Assembly (NCBI RefSeq): GCF_029846635.1
Contig: NZ_JARVTG010000001.1
Location: forward strand, 3,745,001 to 3,809,000
Reading direction: 5' to 3'
From: Pokkaliibacter sp. MBI-7
GTDB taxonomy: Bacteria > Pseudomonadota > Gammaproteobacteria > Pseudomonadales > Balneatricaceae
Length of the DNA: 64,000 nt
A program made the position numbers and the translations under genes. The stretch's first letter is position 1. Each line of letters begins with the position of its first letter. The notes below the pieces were generated by a model. The model had not been told where the DNA came from and made no database searches. It saw only the letters and a list, made by a program, of their open reading frames with translations. This document shows, piece by piece, positions 27,706 through 36,028 of the stretch.

Positions 27706-28928
27706 TGGGCCTGATAAAGATATCCAGTCTGGGAAAAGCATACAAAGTATACGCAAATCGCTGGTCCAGACTGAGCGAGTGGTTGAGTTTAAGAAAAAGT
27801 AATAAACATGAATTGCACTGGGTAATCAGAGATGTGAGCTTTGATATACAGCCAGGCGATGCTGTTGGTGTGATAGGGATAAATGGGGCAGGCAAGAGTA
27901 CGCTATTAAAGTTGATTACAGGGACGACCCAGCCAACAGAGGGGCGTGTGGAGATAAAGGGTAGAGTTGCTGCATTGCTTGAACTGGGGATGGGATTTCA
28001 TCCTGACTTTACGGGGCGTCAGAATTGTTACATGTCAGGTCAGCTACTTGGATATAGCAAGCAGGAAGTTGAAGAGTTATTGCCAGAAATAGAGGCATTT
28101 GCAGAAATAGGGGAATACATGGATCTCCCTGTGAGAGTGTATTCCAGTGGTATGCAGATGAGGCTCGCTTTCAGCGTAGCAACAGCGATAAGGCCTGATG
28201 TATTGATTGTGGATGAAGCGCTATCTGTTGGTGATGCATATTTTCAGCATAAGAGTTTCGAAAAAATTCGTCGATTCAGCCAAGAAGGGACAACGCTATT
28301 AATCGTTTCTCATGACAAAGTTGCTATTCAGTCGATTTGTAATAGAGCAATACTTCTTGCGAATGGAGGAGTATTAATGGATGGGCAGCCTGAGGCAGTA
28401 ATGGATTATTACAATGCAATGTTAGCTGATCGCCAAAAACAACAGGTCAAACAGATTACCTTGGATGGAGGTCGTATTCAGACAGTATCAGGTACCGGAG
28501 GTGCAAGTGTAACCGAGGTAAGGCTTCTTGATGCAAATGGAAAAGCTGCCGAAGTTATTAACTCAGGCGAGAAAGTGTTTATCGCGGTTACTATAGATAC
28601 CTATGAATATATTCCAAGGTTGGTTTTCGGTTTCTCTATAAAAGACAGGTTGGGTCAGGTGGTCTTTGGTACTAATACACACCACACTCAACAGGCGCTA
28701 TGCAATGTGGCTGCTGGTAGCCGGATAAATTTGAAAATATCAGTAGTTGCAAATATAGGTGTGGGGAATTTTTCTTTACAGACCGCTCTTTCAGGTGATG
28801 ACACTCATATTGCAAAGAACTATGAGTGGAGGGATCTGGCGCTGTTGTTTACAGTTGTGAATGGTTTATATCCTCACTTTGATGGACCTACACGGTTAGA
28901 AACCCATATTGAGTTTGAATCGCTATGA
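27705..28928 (+). CDS. wzt: polysaccharide ABC exporter ATPase (Wzt type) with C-terminal glycan-binding domain
   Basis: This 407-aa ATPase powers glycan export with Wzm. It has Walker A GINGAGKSTLLKLI (about 63-76), the signature YSSGMQMRLAFSVA, Walker B VLIVDEALSVGD and the H-loop LLIVSHD. Residues of about 265-405 form an extra beta-rich domain, as in Wzt proteins that recognise the capped end of the O-antigen (GVGNFSLQTALSGDD is typical). Such a domain predicts a terminal modification as the export signal. The next gene, carrying a FkbM methyltransferase domain, overlaps by an ATGA junction and could supply it. Confidence 0.9.
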   Translation: MGLIKISSLGKAYKVYANRWSRLSEWLSLRKSNKHELHWVIRDVSFDIQPGDAVGVIGINGAGKSTLLKLITGTTQPTEGRVEIKGRVAALLELGMGFHPDFTGRQNCYMSGQLLGYSKQEVEELLPEIEAFAEIGEYMDLPVRVYSSGMQMRLAFSVATAIRPDVLIVDEALSVGDAYFQHKSFEKIRRFSQEGTTLLIVSHDKVAIQSICNRAILLANGGVLMDGQPEAVMDYYNAMLADRQKQQVKQITLDGGRIQTVSGTGGASVTEVRLLDANGKAAEVINSGEKVFIAVTIDTYEYIPRLVFGFSIKDRLGQVVFGTNTHHTQQALCNVAAGSRINLKISVVANIGVGNFSLQTALSGDDTHIAKNYEWRDLALLFTVVNGLYPHFDGPTRLETHIEFESL

Positions 28929-30904
28929 CATTTATATCGCATGCCCAGAATTTGGAAGATGTACTATTATGGCGATGTTTTCAGGAAGTAGAGAATGGGT
29001 TCTATATTGATTTAGGCGCAGCACAACCTGACACTCATTCTGTTACTAAACTTTTTTATGATAATGGCTGGTGTGGTGTCAATGTAGACGCTAATGATGA
29101 TTTTATAAAGGAGTTAAAGCAAGATCGCCCTAGAGATATAAACTTATTTATTGGTGTAGGTGAAGATAGCTCAAGGGGAAAATTTTACAAAGTCAAAAAT
29201 ACTGGTCTTTCAACATTCGATGAACACCTTGCAGCGAGCTACGTCAATAATGGTTATGAAGTCGAAAATTATGATCTCAATATTACTAGTCTTAAGGATA
29301 TATGCGCCGAGCACGTAGGTAATAGAACCATTCACTTTTTGAAAATTGATGTTGAAGGGTTCGAAAGGAAGGTAATAGCGGGAGGAAACTGGAAACTCTA
29401 TCGTCCATGGGTTGTCATTGTAGAAGCAACTATACCTACCACTACTGTTGAAAATTATAGTTCTTGGGAAACTGATCTCATTAACTATGGCTACCTGCTG
29501 GCATATAAGGATGGGCTTAATAGATTCTATGTTGCCACTGAAAGAAAAGGTCTGCTTAAACATTTTGAGTATCCTCCTAATGTATTTGATGGCTATGTTT
29601 TGTCAGAATGTCACTATTTAAATAAAGAAAACGAAAGATTGAATGCGGAGGTTAATAGCTATCGCATACAGTCAGCTATGGTGCTTGATTTAAAAAATCA
29701 GATTGAGTCTATTGAGCATAGTTTGTCATGGCGCCTGACTCAGCCTCTGCGAGAATATAATCCAGTACGCCTTATTCCAGTTGTTCTCTCTGCATTAAAA
29801 AGGCACCCCCGTCTGCTTTCTGTTGTTAAGTCTGCGGTGCAAAAATCTCCTTGGTTGTGGGACTTTTTGAAAAGAAGGTTTCTATTTAATAACTCGCTCT
29901 ATGGAAAAGAGTCCTTTGTTGATATTGGCTATGAGTCTTTCAGACTACGCTTTGCCAGAGGACCGTTAGAGGATATGAGAGGCATTGGGCGTGTCTCCAG
30001 AGAGTTGCTGAGTAAGCTGGAGGCCCGAAGGCTTGTTCAAGAATCAGAAGCTCCAACAGCAGCAGTTCATTTCTATTCATCAGTACATTGGTGCCCAAAC
30101 ATCTTGCCAAGTTCATCTGTTGTCATGATTCATGATGTGATCCCCATGATCCTGCCTGAACTCTTTCCAAGGGTCTGTGAGGAGTGGAGAGGCAGATATA
30201 AAAGGATTGCTCAGCAAGCTGATCTTGTTGTCACCATTAGTGATACCAGTGCCAGAGATATCAATAAGTATCTTGATATACCTTTGGAAAAAATTCGAAT
30301 AATTTATAACGGAGTTACCTTATTGCCGGTAGATCCGTTGCGTGACGATATTAAAATAAATAAAAAATATTTAGTTTATATAGGTTCGTGCGATCATCAC
30401 AAAAATTTGGAAGTTGTTCTGAAGGCATTAAGGGATCAAAGATTAGCAGACATATCTTTGGCCATCATTGGTGATAGCAAGAAAACTAATATTCTCGTAG
30501 AAAAGTTAGGGGTGAGTAGTAAGGTAATACTGTTGGGGAGGCTGGATGATGGCCAGGTCGGAGCTGTTGTGAGTAAAGCAATAGCGCTGGTATTTCCTAG
30601 CCTCTATGAAGGGTTTGGTCTTCCCCCTATGGAGGCTGCACAGCTTCATGTGCCATCAATATGCAGCCGTAAGCCTGCAATGACGGAGTTATTAGAAGGT
30701 GCTGCAATGTTTGCAGACCCTGATTTACCTGATGAATGGGTCGAGAATATAGTGCAATTAAGTAGTGATCAGGAATATCGACAACAGCTTGCAACTCTGG
30801 CCTATCAACGAGTCCAGGAGTTTTCCTGGGACGAATGCGCACAAAAACTGCTTAAAGAGGTGAGTGAGATGGTCTTACAAAAACAGGGAAAGTTTGAAAG
30901 CTAA
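28925..30904 (+). CDS. FkbM methyltransferase fused to a GT4 glycosyltransferase
   Basis: This is a 659-aa two-enzyme protein. Residues 1-220 are a FkbM-type SAM-dependent methyltransferase (GFYIDLGAAQPDTHSV, then FLKIDVEGFERKVIAGG). A helical linker at about 230-300 (EHSLSWRLTQPLREYNP) is common in surface-glycan enzymes. Residues of about 335-655 are a GT4 glycosyltransferase: RGIGRVSREL, VVTISDTSARDI, YIGSCDHHKNLEVVL and the donor-site block VFPSLYEGFGLPPMEAAQ. It overlaps wzt by 4 bp. A methyl-capping reaction coupled to chain extension would suit recognition by the Wzt C-terminal domain, but this is inference. Confidence 0.86.
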   Translation: MTFISHAQNLEDVLLWRCFQEVENGFYIDLGAAQPDTHSVTKLFYDNGWCGVNVDANDDFIKELKQDRPRDINLFIGVGEDSSRGKFYKVKNTGLSTFDEHLAASYVNNGYEVENYDLNITSLKDICAEHVGNRTIHFLKIDVEGFERKVIAGGNWKLYRPWVVIVEATIPTTTVENYSSWETDLINYGYLLAYKDGLNRFYVATERKGLLKHFEYPPNVFDGYVLSECHYLNKENERLNAEVNSYRIQSAMVLDLKNQIESIEHSLSWRLTQPLREYNPVRLIPVVLSALKRHPRLLSVVKSAVQKSPWLWDFLKRRFLFNNSLYGKESFVDIGYESFRLRFARGPLEDMRGIGRVSRELLSKLEARRLVQESEAPTAAVHFYSSVHWCPNILPSSSVVMIHDVIPMILPELFPRVCEEWRGRYKRIAQQADLVVTISDTSARDINKYLDIPLEKIRIIYNGVTLLPVDPLRDDIKINKKYLVYIGSCDHHKNLEVVLKALRDQRLADISLAIIGDSKKTNILVEKLGVSSKVILLGRLDDGQVGAVVSKAIALVFPSLYEGFGLPPMEAAQLHVPSICSRKPAMTELLEGAAMFADPDLPDEWVENIVQLSSDQEYRQQLATLAYQRVQEFSWDECAQKLLKEVSEMVLQKQGKFES

Positions 30905-30949
30905 TATATGATTTGGACTATTCGGCTTTAAAAAGTGAGATTATCTTAA

Positions 30950-32092
30950 ATGAAAGTTTTGCATGTTTATAGAACCTATTTTCCAGATACTCAGGGTGGT
31001 TTAGAGGAAGTAATAAGACAGATATGTATTAATGCTCATTCTCTTGAAATTGAGCATAGTGTAGAGTGTAGGGTCTTTTATCTTAGTAAAAATCCTATGC
31101 CTGATAAGTTTTCTCAGGATGGGATTTTAACAATTCGTGCTCCGCTTCACTTCGAAATAGCATCCTGTAGTGTCTCACTTCAATGTATGGCTCTATTTAA
31201 AGAGCAGGTGGAGTGGGCCGATATTATAAACTACCATTTTCCATGGCCATTTGCTGATATGTTGCATCTACTCGGAAGAGTAAAGAAGCCATACGTAGTT
31301 ACATATCACTCAGATATAGTAAAGCAAAAAGGCCTTCTACAGCTTTACAAACCACTGATGAAATGGTTTTTAGGTAAGGCAGATGCGGTTATCGCAACCT
31401 CTCCGAATTATGCTAAAAGTAGTGACGTCCTGTCGGCATGCCAGGATAAACTCGAAATTATTCCATTGGGTATCAGTGAGGATAGCTACCCTAGCTTGGA
31501 GGATGATATTTTGGTTTCTTTGGAGGAAAAGCTAGGGAGAGACTTTTTCCTGTTTGTTGGCGTCTTACGTTATTATAAGGGGCTTCATTTATTATTGGAG
31601 GCACTGCGACAGTTACCTGAAATAAAGGTAGTTATTGCAGGGAAGGGGCCAGAAGAACATGAGTTAAAGAGAAAAGTAGAGGACTTGGGGCTAAATAACG
31701 TCATTTTTGTGGGTTATGTCAGTGATGCTGAAAAAGTAGCCTTATATGCCCTATCGAGATGCGTAGTCTTTCCGTCACATATCCGCTCAGAAGCATTTGG
31801 GGTTACGCTACTAGAAGCCTCTATGTTTTCAAAGCCAATGATATCTTGCGAAATAGAAACCGGAACAAGTTTTGTAAATTTAAATGGTGTTACAGGAACC
31901 GTTGTTGATCCAAATGTTCCGTCTGAGCTTGTGAAGGCTATCCGTGATTTTTACTATGATCCTGAAAAAGTATATCTTCTTGGTGAGAATGCAAGAAATA
32001 GATACCTGAATCATTTTACAGGTAAGAGCATGGCTAAGTCTTATCTTGAGTTGTATGGCAAACTACTCAATTACTCTTCTGTGACTCTCTGA
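30950..32092 (+). CDS. GT4 family glycosyltransferase
   Basis: This 380-aa cytoplasmic glycosyltransferase of GT-B fold begins MKVLHVYRTYFPDTQGGLEE, typical of retaining GT4 enzymes. It has YVVTYHSDIV, FLFVGVLRYYKGLHLLLEAL and the donor-site segment FPSHIRSEAFGVTLLEASMF with the catalytic-type glutamates. It is the last gene of the plus-strand exporter operon, 45 bp after the fusion gene and convergent with the initiating transferase gene. The sugar is unknown. Its base composition is AT-rich like that of the genes before it. Confidence 0.86.
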   Translation: MKVLHVYRTYFPDTQGGLEEVIRQICINAHSLEIEHSVECRVFYLSKNPMPDKFSQDGILTIRAPLHFEIASCSVSLQCMALFKEQVEWADIINYHFPWPFADMLHLLGRVKKPYVVTYHSDIVKQKGLLQLYKPLMKWFLGKADAVIATSPNYAKSSDVLSACQDKLEIIPLGISEDSYPSLEDDILVSLEEKLGRDFFLFVGVLRYYKGLHLLLEALRQLPEIKVVIAGKGPEEHELKRKVEDLGLNNVIFVGYVSDAEKVALYALSRCVVFPSHIRSEAFGVTLLEASMFSKPMISCEIETGTSFVNLNGVTGTVVDPNVPSELVKAIRDFYYDPEKVYLLGENARNRYLNHFTGKSMAKSYLELYGKLLNYSSVTL

Positions 32093-32116
32093 CCTGATAA
32101 GATATTTTGCTGGCTA

Positions 32117-33124
32117 TTACCTCCAGTATATAAAACTTACTATTAAAGGTGCATATGCCACTAGTATAGCAATGGGGGCTGAAATCTGGTTCAAGGTAAA
32201 AAGAAGTGCAACAGGAAGAAGCCAGAGTAAGTTTATAATACAGACAGAAAGCGTTACTCGCATATGGCTATTAAAATAACGTGAGGCTCTCTGGTACATG
32301 TGGCTATTATGAGCTTCAAATATTCTTTCACGATTTATAAGTCGTTTTAATAGTGTCAACGTTGCATCAGTGATAAATGCTGCCATCATAATATTCCAGG
32401 CTATAAATAGTTTTGAAGAGCTGAGAAGTGAGTATAAGGTCAAGCCTCCAAGCATTATTCCAAGAGAGCCGCTTCCAATATCACCCATAAAAATCTTTGC
32501 AGGCGATATATTGAAAAACAGAAAGCCAGACACTGCTCCTGCTAAAAAGATCAAGATTGCAACGGTATCGTAGCTTGATATTGAAATATGGATAATTATC
32601 ATTGCAAGTATGACGGTCAGTGCTTCAGCTGCTGCGATGCCATCAATACCGTCCATAAAATTGAACAAGTTAATAAGCCATGCCAGATAAATCGCACAAA
32701 GAATAAGCAAGATGACATAATAATATGGCGTAGTGTCCGGCATTGTAAGAGGCGTAAGGACGTATACTGTGATACTTGCTGAAAGAAAGTGAATAAGAAG
32801 GCGCCACTTTGCAGGTACATGACCTTTGTCATCAATGTAGCCGATACCTCCAACCATTATGAGTGGTATGGAAAGCCCAATATATGTGCTAGTCGATATG
32901 GTTTCCAAGCCAAAAAATATAGCTAACCCTATCAAATAAATAATAACGAAAGATAGACCGCCGCCTCTAGGCGTTGGAATACTGTGTGAGCTACGACTGT
33001 TAGGGATATCTAGTTGCTGGGCATTAGCAAGTCTATTTTTTATTACATATGTTAGTGCCAGTGAAAAAAAAAGGGGTACAGAGTATAAAAAAACTATGCT
33101 AGAGGCTGTTAATGCTAATGTCAT
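32117..33124 (-). CDS. WbpL/WecA-like undecaprenyl-phosphate sugar-1-phosphate transferase
   Basis: This 335-aa polytopic membrane enzyme starts glycan synthesis by moving a sugar-1-phosphate onto undecaprenyl phosphate. It has the signature segments of the MraY/WecA family: SIPTPRGGGLSF, YIDDKGHVPAKWR, NLFNFMDGIDGIAA, KIFMGDIGSGSLG and the late loop HNSHMYQRAS. Length and loop sequence are closer to WbpL/WbcO than to WecA, suggesting a FucNAc- or QuiNAc-type substrate. The N-terminus is encoded over a run of nine T followed on the plus strand by GGGG. It is the third gene of a minus-strand group after the SLC13 permease and epimerase genes. Confidence 0.88.
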   Translation of the reverse strand: MTLALTASSIVFLYSVPLFFSLALTYVIKNRLANAQQLDIPNSRSSHSIPTPRGGGLSFVIIYLIGLAIFFGLETISTSTYIGLSIPLIMVGGIGYIDDKGHVPAKWRLLIHFLSASITVYVLTPLTMPDTTPYYYVILLILCAIYLAWLINLFNFMDGIDGIAAAEALTVILAMIIIHISISSYDTVAILIFLAGAVSGFLFFNISPAKIFMGDIGSGSLGIMLGGLTLYSLLSSSKLFIAWNIMMAAFITDATLTLLKRLINRERIFEAHNSHMYQRASRYFNSHMRVTLSVCIINLLWLLPVALLFTLNQISAPIAILVAYAPLIVSFIYWR

Positions 33125-33190
33125 AGGAAGGTTCGCTTGGAGCTTAAGGGGGATTGCTCAATATTTTTCCGAGTAGCTCAATATGCTGAC

Positions 33191-34165
33191 TTATTTATTT
33201 TGATTTCGCCAATACTGTGCCGTGTACTTCAACATGTCGGCACATGAGAAAGGTGGGGCCCAGTCAAGAGTACGCTTAGTATGACTGATATCTACCTGCA
33301 GGTTGTCATATACACGACTGTATAAGTCTTTCTTACCAAAAAATGTTAGTGAGGCTTTTAAAAACTTTTTATTAGGGCTGAACAGTACCGGCGATGAATT
33401 CAAGCCTAAAGACAATAGCTTTATTAAATCTGTTGTTGATATGTCATGATCATCTGATGCTAGAAATGTCTGGCCTGCTGCTCTTGGGTGCCATATGCAA
33501 GTCTCGATAAGGTCGATAAAGTTTTCCTTTGCGATAAGGCTGCGCTTGTTTTCCGTTCTGCCAAAGGGAAGAGGGAGCTTGGAGTTAACAGCTTTGATTA
33601 GCTGCAAAAAATTGGCTTTGACATTTTTTCCATAAATAAGTGGTGGACGCAGTATCACAAACTCCATTCCTGACTTTTCGCAGATATGCTTTAGTTTCTG
33701 TTCTGCCAGATATTTTGATTCTGCGTAAAGACCTTGAGGGGATGGTGTATCCAGATGGTTAAATGGGATAGAAAATTCGGTCTGTTCGCCATTGACCTTG
33801 ATGCTGCTTATAAAAATGAATCTTTTAACTCCTGCCGCTGCTGCACGTTGTGCTAGATCATTCGTTGCATCTACATTTACCGAAGTGAATGAGTTACCTA
33901 GTTCCTTTTCTTTGCTCTTCGGAATGTGAACTGCTGCTGCCGTATGTACGATGGTATTTATGTCTTTCAGTAGCTCATGCCATTCTGCTTTGCCTTTCAG
34001 ATCTGCTATTGAGCAGAATTTTACTCCTGAAGGCGTGGATATGGGGCTAGGGCTCCTTGTTATGGCTGTTACCTGGTATTGATGACTGAGTTTTTCACCT
34101 GATAATACTTCACACAAGTCTTTCCCTAAAAAACCATTTGCCCCTGTAACTAGAATATTCTTCAT
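33191..34165 (-). CDS. NAD-dependent sugar epimerase/dehydratase (WbpK/WbpV-like)
   Basis: This 324-aa short-chain dehydrogenase acts on a nucleotide-linked sugar. The cofactor motif ILVTGANGFLGKDL starts at residue 4. The catalytic serine region is FIFISSIKVNGE, and the tyrosine-lysine pair is YAESKYLAEQ. The sequence belongs to the group that partners WbpL-like transferases and makes UDP-FucNAc or UDP-QuiNAc from a 4-keto precursor such as the WbpM product. It lies 21 bp after the SLC13 permease gene and 66 bp before the transferase gene, so the three are likely co-transcribed. Confidence 0.84.
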   Translation of the reverse strand: MKNILVTGANGFLGKDLCEVLSGEKLSHQYQVTAITRSPSPISTPSGVKFCSIADLKGKAEWHELLKDINTIVHTAAAVHIPKSKEKELGNSFTSVNVDATNDLAQRAAAAGVKRFIFISSIKVNGEQTEFSIPFNHLDTPSPQGLYAESKYLAEQKLKHICEKSGMEFVILRPPLIYGKNVKANFLQLIKAVNSKLPLPFGRTENKRSLIAKENFIDLIETCIWHPRAAGQTFLASDDHDISTTDLIKLLSLGLNSSPVLFSPNKKFLKASLTFFGKKDLYSRVYDNLQVDISHTKRTLDWAPPFSCADMLKYTAQYWRNQNK

Positions 34166-34186
34166 TTCTTTAGGGTTTCCACTATA

Positions 34187-35917
34187 TTATTGAAACGGGA
34201 AGAATGTCGGTATTAGTATTATCGCTGTCGAAATATAGAGAGCACTAATTATTACGCCAATTTTTATAAAGTCTGTTGTTTTATAGTGACCAGGGGAGTA
34301 AACCATTAAATGGGTCTGATAGCCAAAGGGAATCATGAAGCAGGCACTGGCACCATATGCGACAGCCATAATAAAAGGTTTTGGGTCAACGCCAAGTGCA
34401 TTTGCTGCAGATAAGGCGATAGGAAATGCCAGTGCTGCTGCGGCGTTATTTGTAATGATTTCGGTCAGCATAACTGTCATCAGCATGATACCTATAAGTG
34501 CTCCGTACTGGCCATGTCCATCAAAAACTGTCGTTATTAAATTTGCGATAAGATCCGCTGCACCAGATGACTGCATGGCTTGGGCCAGTGTAAGAGCTGA
34601 GCCGATGATAATCATCAGTTCAAAGGGGAAGCGGCGTCGCAACTCGCTCAGTGTTACTATTTTTGATAGTAAAAGAATAGCAAGTAACACTAGGAGGCTA
34701 TTTAATAATGGAATGATATTCATTGCAGAAAGTAGGATCGCTAATGCAAATCCTCCAAACGATACTATGCTTTGAGCTAGTGACAGCTTTGGCCTTACAG
34801 GAATATTGCCTAGTAGATGGAAGTTTCTATCTATATTTCTGTGCTGTATGAAGTCCGAGCTAATTGCTAGTAACAGACTATCGCCCACTTTTAATGGAAT
34901 TCTTCCAAGCTGGCCTGTTAATCTTCTTTCGCCCCTTCTAATACCAACTACGCCAGCACTAAACATTGTTCTAAAATCCACTTCTTGAAGTGTTTTTCCT
35001 GACAGCTCCGAGTCATTGCTTATAATCACTTCTGCCAGGTTCGACTTTAGCAGTTCATTTGCGTGGTTGCCAAAAACCTGCAGGCCAGGAAATTTCTGGA
35101 GAATATGAAACTTCTCTATTTCCCCAGTAAATACAAGCGTGTCATTCTCTAGCAGAATCTCATCAGGAGTTACAGGGGTAATCAGTCTGCCGTCGCGAAC
35201 TATCTCCAGTAAGAACAGGCCTTCCAGTGTTCTTAATCTGTTTTCCTCTATGGATTGCCCAATCAGAGGTGAGTTACTTGTCAAAATTGCCTCAAGAAAA
35301 TATTTTTGTCCTGACTCTTGATCGGTACTTATATTTTTTGGGAGAAATCTCCCAAATATGACTAATGCCAGAATACAAATCAGAGCTATCGGCAGACCAA
35401 CAAATGCAAAGTCAAACATGTTGATAGCTGGTAATCCTGAGTTGATAACAAAGGAGTTTACTATCAGATTTGTTGACGTACCTACCAGCGTAGTGACTCC
35501 TCCTATTATGGATGCATATGACAGAGGGATGAGAAGTTTTGAAGGGGCTATATGCTTCTGCTTGCAGATAACGTTTAGCAGAGAACCCACTACTGCAGTA
35601 TTGTTTAGGAAAGCAGAAAAGAAGGCAGTCATGCTTGAAAGTTTGAGTATTGCGATGCTTGTTCTGCCTCGACATAACTTCTCGGAAAGAAGATCCAGGA
35701 TTGCGGAGCGTTCAAGTGCCACGGAAATTAGTAACAGGACTAGAAGGGTGATGAGAGCTGGGTTGGTGTAGTTCATTAACATCGTTTTTTCATCAACCAA
35801 TCCTGTAAGCAGAAATGCTCCCGCCCACGTGGCAAAAAGTACCGCTGGGGGGGTTCGACCGTGAATTAACAGCGTTAGTAGTACTCCAACACTCGCAAGA
35901 ACCAGCCAGCCAGCCAT
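34187..35917 (-). CDS. SLC13-type permease with TrkA-C domains, probably for sulfate
   Basis: This 576-aa inner-membrane transporter has the same layout as the one at 3297-5084: helices, two TrkA-C modules (about 200-365), helices. Signature segments are FLNNTAVVGSLLNVI and IGGVTTLVGTSTNLIVNSFV in the first half and TNNAAAALAFPIALSAANALG in the second. It is divergent from cysD-cysNC, 111 bp away, which makes sulfate the likely substrate, as for SLC13 proteins near sulfur genes elsewhere. It also heads a minus-strand group with a sugar epimerase and the WbpL-like transferase, tying uptake to glycan synthesis. Confidence 0.84.
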   Translation of the reverse strand: MAGWLVLASVGVLLTLLIHGRTPPAVLFATWAGAFLLTGLVDEKTMLMNYTNPALITLLVLLLISVALERSAILDLLSEKLCRGRTSIAILKLSSMTAFFSAFLNNTAVVGSLLNVICKQKHIAPSKLLIPLSYASIIGGVTTLVGTSTNLIVNSFVINSGLPAINMFDFAFVGLPIALICILALVIFGRFLPKNISTDQESGQKYFLEAILTSNSPLIGQSIEENRLRTLEGLFLLEIVRDGRLITPVTPDEILLENDTLVFTGEIEKFHILQKFPGLQVFGNHANELLKSNLAEVIISNDSELSGKTLQEVDFRTMFSAGVVGIRRGERRLTGQLGRIPLKVGDSLLLAISSDFIQHRNIDRNFHLLGNIPVRPKLSLAQSIVSFGGFALAILLSAMNIIPLLNSLLVLLAILLLSKIVTLSELRRRFPFELMIIIGSALTLAQAMQSSGAADLIANLITTVFDGHGQYGALIGIMLMTVMLTEIITNNAAAALAFPIALSAANALGVDPKPFIMAVAYGASACFMIPFGYQTHLMVYSPGHYKTTDFIKIGVIISALYISTAIILIPTFFPFQ

Positions 35918-36028
35918 AGCTCTTCTCCTTGGCTTTTATCGTCGGCATATATTATATAAACTGGTGCTGTCTTTCTGCAATTTTGTGCGCAGCGGTGACA
36001 GAAGAGTGCCAGTTTACAGGGGAAGGCG

